Positions 9,571 through 17,043 of a stretch of DNA of 64,000 bases are shown here, in pieces. The position numbers were made by a program, and so were the translations under genes. The notes under the pieces were generated by a model. The model saw nothing but the letters and a program-made list of their open reading frames with translations, did no database searches and had not been told where the DNA came from. Origin of the DNA: an uncultured Lachnospiraceae bacterium (GTDB lineage Bacteria; Bacillota; Clostridia; Lachnospirales; Lachnospiraceae); NCBI GenBank assembly GCA_910580015.1, contig CAJTVT010000011.1, forward strand, positions 1 to 64,000, in the 5' to 3' direction. Position 1 is the stretch's first letter, and every line of letters starts with the position of its first letter.

Positions 9571-9930
9571 TTAACCTGCGTAATTTCCACCGGCAATCAA
9601 CGGCTGCAGGTAAGCAACGATAAAGCCCAGTGAATTGAGGACAATCCATGTCACTACAATCCGCTTCAGCCAACTGGTTGCTTCATCCACTGCACGCTGG
9701 TTCCTGGAAACCATCCTGACAATCAACGCAATCGCAGCGGCTGTGACCGCAACAATCGTACTGATTCCCACCAACTGACCATACACATCTTTCATAATCT
9801 TGGAAAAACGATCCCAAATCGTGTCGGCCATGACCGGCTGCAGGGAAATAAGCGTCACACACGTCATCCCTACCAGCGACCAGTAGGCAGTTTTCAGATG
9901 TTCCCTGCCCTTTTTCAGTTGTTTTACCAT
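9571..9930 (-). CDS. VirB2/Maff2-like small membrane protein
   Basis: A 119-aa protein starting MVKQLKKGREHLKTAYWSLV. The ATG at 9930 has a perfect AAAGGAGG 9-10 bases upstream, which is preferred over longer in-frame starts. A signal-like hydrophobic stretch ends in VMADTIWDRF (about residues 10-33). Two hydrophobic helices follow near residues 48-68 and 87-111. This layout is that of VirB2/TrbC pilin-like proteins and of the Maff2 family of clostridial mobile elements. It directly precedes the VirB6-like gene, the usual order for these elements. Which of the two families it belongs to cannot be settled by eye. Confidence 0.75.
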   Translation of the reverse strand: MVKQLKKGREHLKTAYWSLVGMTCVTLISLQPVMADTIWDRFSKIMKDVYGQLVGISTIVAVTAAAIALIVRMVSRNQRAVDEATSWLKRIVVTWIVLNSLGFIVAYLQPLIAGGNYAG

Positions 9931-10109
9931 ACGAAGGTACCTCCTTTGATTTTTTGACATAAAAAATGCCGCTCCAAAAGTTCTTACTCCTGAAACGGTA
10001 TCTCCTACGCCCTCTCCCAATTTGGGACGATATCAGTATACCTCTTTTCCGTTTGCATGTCATCGGCTCTATAGCGCCACTTTTACGCCACTTTACTGCC
10101 ATTTCATTT

Positions 10110-10742
10110 TCATTCCAATCCCTCCATAAGCGTCAGCATCTCCAGCCAGAAATCCACATCCTTTGCCGGAGCCGCCCATAACCGGATGGACAGAATGGTG
10201 ATTGCCTGTTGGCGGAGTCGGTAATAGTGCCTGGAAGACATGTCCAGCCGATAGAGAAGCTCCGTATGATTCAGATGCTCCGGCGATATGTACGTCAAAT
10301 AAACCAGCTGATACAGCTTCTCCCCATTCTCTGGCTTTTTCTTCAGTACCGTAAGCGCTTCATTTACCCGATCCAGGAGCAGCCTTGATTTCTGGATGCC
10401 ATCCATCCGGTTCTCCAGCTTCCGGTTCCCCATAGCCATTTCCACATCCATATGCTCAATCAAGGCATCCACTCCCTCAAAGGGCTTTTCCAGCTCCTCC
10501 GCAATAGTTTCCGGGAAACATTCCATCATCCAGACGATGGTGCGGTATTGCTGCAGAAGCATAAGCGTATTGTGATAGCTGTTCCTGGTCTTCTCCTGCT
10601 TTGCAGAACGCACCTTCTCACTGTCAATCTTCTGATCCGCAAGAATCCCCCTCTTTGTCAAAAGGCTGATAAATGCATCTGATTGTGCCAAAATCTTTTC
10701 TTCCTGCTGTTCATAAAGCTTTTTTTCATCCTGTCTGCTCAT
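10110..10742 (-). CDS. ICE protein of unknown function, C-terminal HTH (sigma/ArpU-like)
   Basis: A 210-aa, largely helical and charged protein starting MSRQDEKKLYEQQEEKILAQ. GGAG lies 10 bases before the ATG at 10742. The C-terminal third contains a helix-turn-helix-like stretch (LNHTELLYRLDMSSRHYYRL, about residues 150-170). This resembles the region-4-like HTH of phage ArpU-type late regulators and some sigma-like proteins. The start overlaps the end of the 357-aa gene by 17 bases. It lies just before the transfer genes, so control of their transcription is an attractive guess. No name is assigned. Confidence 0.55.
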   Translation of the reverse strand: MSRQDEKKLYEQQEEKILAQSDAFISLLTKRGILADQKIDSEKVRSAKQEKTRNSYHNTLMLLQQYRTIVWMMECFPETIAEELEKPFEGVDALIEHMDVEMAMGNRKLENRMDGIQKSRLLLDRVNEALTVLKKKPENGEKLYQLVYLTYISPEHLNHTELLYRLDMSSRHYYRLRQQAITILSIRLWAAPAKDVDFWLEMLTLMEGLE

Positions 10743-11799
10743 ATGTGAATAACTCCTTTGCTATTTTTGTGATGTCCACAGGCACACACGGCCCGCGGAT
10801 TTTACTCGTTTCTATCACTGCATCCGTATATATACTTTTACCCTTGCAGTCATATATACAATTCTTACAACTCCTACACGGAGAAAGATACGCGCGTATT
10901 ATAGGGCCGGAAAGTGCAACGCCCCCTTCTGGCTCATTTTGATGCGTTTCTTCCGCCATAGCCCCTGTCAGTTTCCTGCTGTACCATGTGACGATACGGT
11001 TAAGCTGTTCATGGTCGGAACCTTTTTTCTGCGTATTTGCACCCAAAATGCGTATTTTATCCAGAATACTTATAATATCTTCCTGGGTAGGCATTGAAAC
11101 CTCTGTACCGGTTGGGTACAGTCTATTAAAAATGAGGCAGCCATAGGATCCGGGCAGACGGTACAGAGCAAAGACATCCCCATGCTTCTGAAAAAACCTC
11201 CATACCTTCGTCTTTTCCCAGCCCCATCGCTGACCCAAGGCTTCCAAAGTCAAAACGGCGCCATATTTCCCATACTGGACAGCCGGCGCCAGGAATGAAA
11301 ACACATTGTTTGTTTCCTCAAATACCGTGTGGCACCAAAGGTCAAGCCATGCGTCAGATTCCTCAAATTTAGTTTGCTTTACGGCAAGCCGCTCTGTTAT
11401 GCTGCGGGGAAGGCAGAGAAAGCCATACCCTTCGGTGGCATAAACAGCCCCATCCATGCAAGTCTCTCCTGAGCATTTCACAACCCAGTCTGTGACCTGA
11501 TAGGTGAGCTTTTTCGTTTTTGTATCCAATGTATATTCAAGATATCCCAACTCTGAGAGCGCCTGAAGCGTTTCCAGCGCCTTAGAGCGGCTTTTCATAC
11601 CCAGTATGCTCTTTAGTCCTACAACGCCTCCAGACCACATGCCAGGGCTTACAGTGTTGCTATAACCACAATAGGAGGCCTGTCCTTTGCGGAATGCCGC
11701 ACGGGATGCAAGCTTCGCCCAGTATCCCATAAGTCCTTTGCCTTCTAGCAGACGATTACGGGGCAGTTTTACCCATTGGTACTTCATTAAGCATTTCAC
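10726..11799 (-). CDS. ICE protein of unknown function with C-terminal four-Cys motif
   Basis: A 357-aa protein. The best start is GTG 11799, 8 bases after GGAAGGAGG; an ATG 30 bases further up would read through that site, and ATG 11787 is the next choice. The N-terminal half (KYQWVKLPRNRLLEGKG, then a winged-helix-like stretch ALETLQALSELGYLEYTLD) recalls replication-initiator proteins of mobile elements. A second helical domain includes LEALGQRWGWEKTKVWRFF. Near the C-terminus is CRSCKNCIYDC, a C-x2-C-x2-C-x3-C pattern of metal or Fe-S sites. It is the second gene of the visible operon. Replication initiation is an inference. Confidence 0.6.
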   Translation of the reverse strand: MKCLMKYQWVKLPRNRLLEGKGLMGYWAKLASRAAFRKGQASYCGYSNTVSPGMWSGGVVGLKSILGMKSRSKALETLQALSELGYLEYTLDTKTKKLTYQVTDWVVKCSGETCMDGAVYATEGYGFLCLPRSITERLAVKQTKFEESDAWLDLWCHTVFEETNNVFSFLAPAVQYGKYGAVLTLEALGQRWGWEKTKVWRFFQKHGDVFALYRLPGSYGCLIFNRLYPTGTEVSMPTQEDIISILDKIRILGANTQKKGSDHEQLNRIVTWYSRKLTGAMAEETHQNEPEGGVALSGPIIRAYLSPCRSCKNCIYDCKGKSIYTDAVIETSKIRGPCVPVDITKIAKELFTYEQTG

Positions 11800-11850
11800 A
11801 TCGGACACCTCCTTCCTAAAAATGGACACGTTCGCCTATCGGCTCACTGA

Positions 11851-11904
11851 TCGCGGTATTCGCCATATGGGAACGCAAGCGTCCCCGCATGGCTCATTAC
11901 TCGC
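11851..11904. repeat. Dispersed palindromic repeat, family B, copy 1 (inside ICE)
   Basis: The sequence begins TCGCGGTATTCGCCATATGG and ends GCATGGCTCATTACTCGC, so the ends can pair around a central GGGAACGC/GCGTCCCC stem. Two related copies lie at 24,991 and 43,709 in chromosomal DNA. It sits between the DUF5348 gene and the 357-aa gene. Confidence 0.6.
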
Positions 11905-11958
11905 ACCAAAAAAGGGCGACCTCTTTTTCCCTAAAGAAGCCGCCCGGCAATTAAACTG

Positions 11959-12171
11959 CTAAAGTCTTACAACCAATCCTGAAATGTTATCTGTCTTGAT
12001 ACCCACCAGATACCAGTCTTCACCAAGCTCAATCCTGGTGGGTACCCATTTGCCATTAATCAGCACATCCATACCAGTTCCACAATGTAATCCCCCATAA
12101 TAAGATTCCAGTCCAAATCGTATGTCCATCCGCTCGCTTGACGGATCGTAAAATAAAGATCCCTGTTTCAT
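11959..12171 (-). CDS. DUF5348 domain protein
   Basis: A 70-aa protein starting MKQGSLFYDPSSERMDIRFG. GGAGG is 8 bases before the ATG at 12171. The sequence is mostly short beta strands (LHCGTGMDVLINGKWVPTRI, WYLVGIKTDNISGLVVRL), as in the DUF5348 family of clostridial conjugative elements. It would be the first gene of the operon running left into the transfer region. Its 5' leader is one copy of a ~197-bp repeat, so it may share control with whatever the other copy once served. Function is unknown. Confidence 0.75.
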   Translation of the reverse strand: MKQGSLFYDPSSERMDIRFGLESYYGGLHCGTGMDVLINGKWVPTRIELGEDWYLVGIKTDNISGLVVRL

Positions 12172-12283
12172 AAAATTTTCCTCCAATTCTTTTTCAATCT
12201 CTTTACTAAGTATTTCCAGTTATTTACTCTTAAATCACTACATGATATAATGAGTTTACTCATTCAACGAGTAGCAAATTGCG

Positions 12284-12307
12284 ATTACAGATGCCTGCAT
12301 CTGTAAT
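12284..12307. promoter_or_regulatory. Perfect 11-bp palindrome in repeat copy 1
   Basis: ATTACAGATGC, then CT, then GCATCTGTAAT. The arms match perfectly. The same element is conserved at 13,733-13,756 in the second repeat copy. It could be an operator for an ICE regulator or a stem in an RNA leader. Confidence 0.5.
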
Positions 12308-12320
12308 ATAATAAAAACGA

Positions 12321-12347
12321 CCAGACAGGTTAGCTACTCCTATCTGG
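12321..12347 (-). terminator. Hairpin with T-rich tail in repeat copy 1
   Basis: On the minus strand CCAGATAGG and CCTGTCTGG pair around AGTAGCTAA, followed by TCGTTTTTATTA. It would stop transcripts coming from the Fic side before the DUF5348 gene. The same hairpin is present in repeat copy 2. Confidence 0.5.
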
Positions 12348-12457
12348 CCGTTTATGACAAGTATGAAATTGTCTTAAATTCCTAATAATATTGTGTTGGG
12401 AAATCAAATAATTTCTGTCATTTATGATTTTTATGACGTAAGCAAACTGTTTTCCAC

Positions 12458-12650
12458 TTAAATTCTAACATATCCTGTAGCTGGCCCTGAGCCAACCTTT
12501 GCAATGTGACCATTTTTAACTAATTCTGTCAAAGTCCGTTCTATTGTTGTTTTACTTATATCCGGACAAGTATCCATGATTTCTTTCTTTGTAATTTTTC
12601 CAATCTTTTGATCAATTAAAGCTTTGATTCTATCTGGTTTAGAAAGACTT
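12458..12650 (-). pseudogene. Detached C-terminal winged-helix part of the Fic gene (frameshift)
   Basis: Directly after the Fic stop, another frame reads about 60 codons (SLSKPDRIKALIDQKIGKIT, then ERTLTELVKNGHIAKVGSG) to a TAA at 12,458. This is a winged-helix domain of the kind that ends many longer Fic proteins. There is no start codon or ribosome site of its own. A one- or two-base indel within AAGTCTTTCTAAACC (about 12,640-12,650) would join it in frame to the Fic domain. Either the gene is a pseudogene or this is a sequencing error. Confidence 0.75.
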
Positions 12651-13502
12651 CTGTTTTAAATGTTCCACACGATTTTCAAACTCATTATATGCTTTTAATG
12701 TAACTCCCAGATAGTATCTTACAAAAGGCTCATAGGCATTCTCATTTTCATGCCAGTTTCCGGAACTTGCCTGTAATGCCTCATAATAAGTTTCCTTTGT
12801 CTTTTCAATCAGCATTTCCATACTGATATATTTTCCTACAATATATCCAGCTTTATAAAACAAAAGGAGTGTAAGCAAACGGCTCATACGTCCATTCCCG
12901 TCATTAAAAGGGTGGATGCACAGAAAATCAAGGACAAACATTGGAATCAATATCAGTTTATCAATATAATCCGCTTCCCATGCCTCCCAAAAACGATTGC
13001 AGAGTTCCTCCACTGCTTCTGCCGTCTGAAATGCTGGAACAGGAATAAACCGCACTTTTTCATGGCCTTCAGCATCTATCTCAGCGATCAGATTATCAGA
13101 ATTTTTATAATTGCCACCAACAGCTCCACGCGAGAAAGAGTATAAATCCCGATGAAGCTGCAAAATCATATTTGACCTCGGAACAATATATTCATAGCTT
13201 TCATGAATCATGGCAAGCACTTCCCGGTAACCTGCAATTTCCTCCTCAGAACGGTTGCGTGGTTCTGCTTTCTGACTTACCAGCTCTTTTAACCGCTTAT
13301 CTGTTGTATAGATACCTTCAATACGGTTAGATGCTCCTGTACTTTGAATCATAGCCACTTCCAGCAATGTTTTTAATTCGTCCTGATTTGCCTCAAGGAA
13401 TAACTCCTGTTTTCCTTTATGTTCATGAATACTGGCAATCATTTGGACAATTTCTGGTGTTAATAATTTTTCAGGCGTTTTTCTATAATCAAATATCCTC
13501 AT
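12639..13502 (-). CDS. Fic family AMPylator-type protein, C-terminally frameshifted
   Basis: The 287 visible residues carry the Fic motif HPFNDGNGRMSR (HPFxDGNGR, about residues 200-210), with the catalytic His. Upstream, near residues 78-83, is SNRIEG, which matches the S/T-x-x-x-E-G/N inhibitory helix motif, so it is a self-inhibited class II Fic protein. GAGG is 8 bases before ATG 13,502. Fic enzymes transfer AMP, or less often other groups, to target proteins. The expected C-terminal winged helix is present but out of frame just downstream. The Fic domain is intact and could still fold. The gene lies between two 197-bp direct repeats and looks like ICE cargo. Confidence 0.88.
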   Translation of the reverse strand: MRIFDYRKTPEKLLTPEIVQMIASIHEHKGKQELFLEANQDELKTLLEVAMIQSTGASNRIEGIYTTDKRLKELVSQKAEPRNRSEEEIAGYREVLAMIHESYEYIVPRSNMILQLHRDLYSFSRGAVGGNYKNSDNLIAEIDAEGHEKVRFIPVPAFQTAEAVEELCNRFWEAWEADYIDKLILIPMFVLDFLCIHPFNDGNGRMSRLLTLLLFYKAGYIVGKYISMEMLIEKTKETYYEALQASSGNWHENENAYEPFVRYYLGVTLKAYNEFENRVEHLKQKSF

Positions 13503-13971
13503 ATTATTTACCTCATTTCTAAAATATCTGCATCATTTTACCACAAAATGACGGAGATTCCAATACAATGACGGAGATATTTTCTTGTACTTATCCTTTA
13601 CCACATCACGCAATGCTTCATAGAATTTTCCTCCAATTCTTTTTCAATCTCCTTACTAAGTATTTCCAGTTATTTACTCTTAAATCACAACATGTTATAA
13701 TGAGTATGCCATTCAACGAGTAGCAAATTGCGATTACAGATGCCTGCATCTGTAATATAAGAAAATTGACCAGACAGGTTAGCTACTCCTATCTGGCCGT
13801 TTATGACAGGTATTCAATTATGAATATGTATTTACCGAAACTGCTCCTCCTTTCACTTACATTCACATATCCGCGCAGATACAGTGTCCCATTCTTGGTC
13901 AATGAATTAGGATAACCACCAGAAACGCCCTATTTATCAGCATTTCCTGTGTTGTCCTTATTATAACTCAC
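13503..13971. other. Gene-free end of the ICE next to spoIVB
   Basis: This stretch holds repeat copy 2 and about 155 bases up to the spoIVB junction. On the minus strand it includes an isolated GAAAGGAGG (13,846-13,854) with no start codon at a suitable distance. One frame is open for about 40 codons and ends at the terminator of the repeat (YPNSLTKNGTLYLRGYVNVS), interrupted near its beginning by TAG. It looks like the worn remains of a gene. I see no intact gene here. Confidence 0.6.
13617..13813. repeat. 197-bp direct repeat, copy 2
   Basis: Second copy of the module at 12,167-12,364. It keeps the GGAGG site and an ATG, but here the frame ends after seven codons (MKHCVMW), so the leader no longer has a gene directly behind it. 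The Fic start lies about 115 bases further on. The palindrome is at 13,733-13,756. Confidence 0.9.
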
Positions 13972-15285
13972 TCACATTCCCTGTATCACCCCTCCAGTCA
14001 AATCCAGGAGCTCTGGATCTATTACCTGAAACAAAATCCCTTTATTTGCACTGTTGTAATCCAAGTCGGTAATCGTTATCTGATATTCCTTCCGTTCTCC
14101 AGATACAGAAGAGACAATCATGGCCTCCCCTTTTTGAATATTTTGTTTTAAACTGATGGGATAATATTCATTTTCCTGACTTTCTTCTGGAGCACGCTGA
14201 AGCTTTCCATAAATTCCGACATCTGTGTTTTCATCCACACTCCCAAGCTTATATTGATCCAGATACGTAATAACCCCAGAAATTTCACCAGGATTTCCTT
14301 TTTCCCCCTTGGTAATCCCAGCTATTTCGGCCTCATACAAAGTTCCTTCTCCCAGACTAACTCTCGTTCCAGTATCCATATCGCTAACCGGATGACCAAG
14401 TGCTCCATAATATCCTTGTTCGTCATAGAAAGTCAAGGTTCCTACACCTGCCAGGTCATCTCTCACCCAAATGCCCAATTTATAATCATTTTCTTCTGTC
14501 TTCACTGGAATCACTTTAATTTGTATCAACTCTTCATCACGCAAAATCCCTAGCACCACTGCTTCCCCCTGGCACTGACTAATTTTCTCCATCAATTGAT
14601 CTTTATTTTCCACTATCTCGTCATTGACGGTCTTCACATAGTCACCGCTTTTTACAAGATTTACCGCTGGTTCATGATTCATACCATCGCATCCCACCAC
14701 ATTTCCCGTACCAATCACCAGAACACCATCTGTCTTTACATAAATTCCAACAGGAATCCCACAAGGAATGACTTGCTCCTTGTCCATTACTTCCACAGAC
14801 ACATCCTTGATAGGAAACAGACCAAACAGTTTACAGGACATAAAATAGTTTCCCTGCTGTTGAGATTTCAAGGAAAAACTCTGATTTAAATTCAATGTGA
14901 TCTTATCCTGATCCACACTGGGTGACTGATTTCCAAATACTTCCATCCCTTCCTGATCCAGTTCCGCAGTCATCGGAACACGAAAATCAAAATCTTCTGC
15001 CTCTCCTTTTTCTATACGGATCGTATCTGGAATGGATTCTTCGATGATCGCATAAGAAAAAAGGATACCCCAGAAAAAGCCTGCAATCAAACTCCCGCGG
15101 GCAATCCATTTTTGAAAATTCATCGTTCTATATTTATGTTCTTTCAACTTTTCACACACCCTTGTATATATTTTTATTCCAAAATTCTTTTCGGATTTCT
15201 CATTTGCGGAAGGCCGCATTTGCGGGAAATTTCCTTCCGCCAGAGTAAAATCCTTTTTTAGTATGTGAAATTCTTTTATTTTCAA
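13972..15285 (-). CDS. spoIVB: SpoIVB, truncated before the catalytic serine by the ICE
   Basis: SpoIVB is a secreted serine protease (S55 family with a PDZ domain), made in the forespore, that triggers pro-sigma-K processing. Visible parts are a membrane anchor (LIAGFFWGILFSYAII), a PDZ-like region (about residues 170-260) and the His motif YYGALGHPVSDMDTG. The protein stops at DLTGGVIQGM. B. subtilis SpoIVB has the matching GGIVQGM followed by SGSPIIQNGK, where the catalytic Ser lies, and about 50 more residues. So the protease end is missing and the enzyme should be inactive. Start uncertain: TTG 15,285 gives 437 aa without a clear ribosome site; ATG 15,219, TTG 15,147 or ATG 15,123 are alternatives. 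Confidence 0.9.
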   Translation of the reverse strand: MKIKEFHILKKDFTLAEGNFPQMRPSANEKSEKNFGIKIYTRVCEKLKEHKYRTMNFQKWIARGSLIAGFFWGILFSYAIIEESIPDTIRIEKGEAEDFDFRVPMTAELDQEGMEVFGNQSPSVDQDKITLNLNQSFSLKSQQQGNYFMSCKLFGLFPIKDVSVEVMDKEQVIPCGIPVGIYVKTDGVLVIGTGNVVGCDGMNHEPAVNLVKSGDYVKTVNDEIVENKDQLMEKISQCQGEAVVLGILRDEELIQIKVIPVKTEENDYKLGIWVRDDLAGVGTLTFYDEQGYYGALGHPVSDMDTGTRVSLGEGTLYEAEIAGITKGEKGNPGEISGVITYLDQYKLGSVDENTDVGIYGKLQRAPEESQENEYYPISLKQNIQKGEAMIVSSVSGERKEYQITITDLDYNSANKGILFQVIDPELLDLTGGVIQGM

Positions 15286-15317
15286 TCTGGGATTTTTTTA
15301 CTGAAATTTTACGAAAA

Positions 15318-16997
15318 TTACTTAGAATTTTTTACAGAAACGGCAAGTTCTTTCATTTCCCGCGCACTATCAAGCACAGTGTCTGTGATCTTCACACCAC
15401 CGAGCATTCTTGCAAGCTCTGACACACTGTCTTCCTCCTGTAAAAGAACAATATTGGAAAATGTTGCATTTTTTACCACATTTTTTTTGATCAAAAAATG
15501 CTGATCTGCCATAGCCGCAATCTGGGGCAAATGGGTAATGCAAATGATCTGATGATTTTTGCCGATGACATTCATTTTCTCTGCCACCATCTGTGCTGTT
15601 CTGCCACTGATTCCGGCATCAATCTCGTCAAAAATTAAAGTTTCAATCTGGTCGCTCTCAGCCAAAATCGTCTTGATCGCTAACATGATACGGCTCAACT
15701 CTCCACCAGAAGCCACTTTTCCCAAAGGTTTCATTGGCTCTCCAGGGTTGGTAGAAATCAAAAACTCTGCTTCGTCTCGGCCATTTGCTGTATACTTTCC
15801 AGTGTCTTGAAATTCCATAGTAAAATTCACATCCAAAAAATTAAGATCTACCAACGCTTCCTGTACCTGTTTTGTAAGCTTTTTCGCAAATTTTTGACGT
15901 ATCTTCGAAACCTCATCGGAAATCTCTTTTAACGCGGCCTCTGACTGGCTAAGCCTCTTCTTTAGTTCCTCCAAATATTCCTCATAATCTCTTAGATGCT
16001 GGCAACGCATCTCTTTCTCTTCTTTCGCCTTCAGCACCGCATCAATACTGCCACCAAATTTCTCCTTTAAATGATTGACCAGATCCAGACGTTTTTCTAC
16101 CTCATAGAAAGTTTCTTCATCAAATTCCCCGTCGGAGATATAGCCAGACAACTCTCGGTTGAAATCATTTAACAAATCATCAATTTCCTCCAATTGACTC
16201 GCCAATTCTCCCAACTGGGGATCATACTCTGCTACGGACTGCACCTCCCGCAGGGCACGCCCAAGCTGCTCTGTGGCGCTTCCATCTCCACCGGTCATTC
16301 CATAAGCAGTTCCTGCGGCTTCCAAAATCCTGCGACTGTTTGCCATTTTTTTGTATGAGATTTCCAACTCCTCATCTTCTCCTGGAACCAGACTGGCATC
16401 CTCAATTTCCTGTATTTCATATTCCAGAAAAGAAAGCTCTCGTTCTCTGCCCTCTCCATCCTGTAATGCCTGCTTTTGTTCCTCCAGCGCCAAGTGATAT
16501 TCTTGATAACATTTTTTTAAATGCTCCTTTTTCGCTCGAAGTTTGTCCCCAGCATACTCATCCAAAATTTCCAGATGCTTTTTCTTATGGAGCAGCGATT
16601 GGTGTTCATGTTGTCCATGGATATCAATAAGCAATGCAGCGACAGCCCGCATACAGGAAGCAGAAACTGTCTCTGAGTTAATTTTTCCCACGCTCCTGCT
16701 GGCAGTAATCTTGCGTGACATAATGATCTCATTATTTTCAGGATAAATCTCCATTTCTTTTAACTGATTTATCTGTTGTGGATTATCCACTCGAAATACC
16801 AGCTCCACCAGTGCATATTCCGCCTGTTCCCGCAGCAGTTCCTTTGGTGCCTTTTCCCCCAAGGCAAGATTGATAGAGCCAATGATAATGGATTTACCGG
16901 CTCCTGTCTCTCCAGATAAAATATTTAATCCATCCCCAAACTCCACTTCTGCCTCCTCCATCAAGGCAAGATTCTTCACATGCAGACTTACTAACAT
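15318..16997 (-). CDS. recN: DNA repair protein RecN
   Basis: A 559-aa SMC-like ATPase for double-strand break repair. Walker A GETGAGKS is at about residues 29-36. A long central coiled coil (about 150-400) follows. The signature is SGGELSRIMLAIK and Walker B is TLIFDEIDAGISG near residues 460-475. Length is normal for RecN. GGAGAGGG lies just upstream of ATG 16,997. It is co-oriented with argR and nadK upstream and spoIVB downstream, the classic Firmicutes order. No SOS box is visible in the short gap to argR. Confidence 0.97.
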   Translation of the reverse strand: MLVSLHVKNLALMEEAEVEFGDGLNILSGETGAGKSIIIGSINLALGEKAPKELLREQAEYALVELVFRVDNPQQINQLKEMEIYPENNEIIMSRKITASRSVGKINSETVSASCMRAVAALLIDIHGQHEHQSLLHKKKHLEILDEYAGDKLRAKKEHLKKCYQEYHLALEEQKQALQDGEGRERELSFLEYEIQEIEDASLVPGEDEELEISYKKMANSRRILEAAGTAYGMTGGDGSATEQLGRALREVQSVAEYDPQLGELASQLEEIDDLLNDFNRELSGYISDGEFDEETFYEVEKRLDLVNHLKEKFGGSIDAVLKAKEEKEMRCQHLRDYEEYLEELKKRLSQSEAALKEISDEVSKIRQKFAKKLTKQVQEALVDLNFLDVNFTMEFQDTGKYTANGRDEAEFLISTNPGEPMKPLGKVASGGELSRIMLAIKTILAESDQIETLIFDEIDAGISGRTAQMVAEKMNVIGKNHQIICITHLPQIAAMADQHFLIKKNVVKNATFSNIVLLQEEDSVSELARMLGGVKITDTVLDSAREMKELAVSVKNSK

Positions 16998-17043
16998 ATC
17001 CCTCTCCTTTTACTCTCTCATTTGAATCCTATCAGCGCATCCA

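Larger units (their letters stand above)
12167..12364. repeat. 197-bp direct repeat, copy 1 (leader of DUF5348 gene)
   Basis: Nearly identical to 13,617-13,813 in the same orientation. It includes the GGAGG site and ATG of the DUF5348 gene, a TATAAT, a perfect 11-bp palindrome (12,284-12,307) and a CCAGA...TCTGG hairpin near 12,321-12,347. The two copies flank the Fic locus. Confidence 0.9.
1..13974. mobile_element. Right-hand part of an ICE integrated into spoIVB
   Basis: A contiguous minus-strand set of type IV secretion genes (VirB4, PrgI, VirB6-like, VirB2-like, NlpC/P60 hydrolase) and small ICE-type proteins (DUF5348, DUF5697) runs to the left edge. The right boundary is inferred from SpoIVB, whose homology stops abruptly at about 13,974. 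No relaxase, coupling protein or recombinase is in the window, so the rest of the element must lie further left. The gene set resembles the conjugation module of the clostridial elements whose proteins are named after C. difficile CD1107-CD1112. The junction base is uncertain by a few bases because the left junction is not visible. Confidence 0.85.

Noticed and set aside
9683..10102. 139-codon minus-strand frame overlapping the VirB2-like gene
   Set aside because: Out of frame with the protein that has a perfect AAAGGAGG site and membrane helices; its second half is Cys/Gly-rich shadow text.
13814..13971. Disrupted 5' end of spo0A next to spoIVB
   Set aside because: The orphan GGAGG suggested it, but the SpoIVB truncation shows that this DNA belongs to the element, so spo0A should lie beyond the other end.
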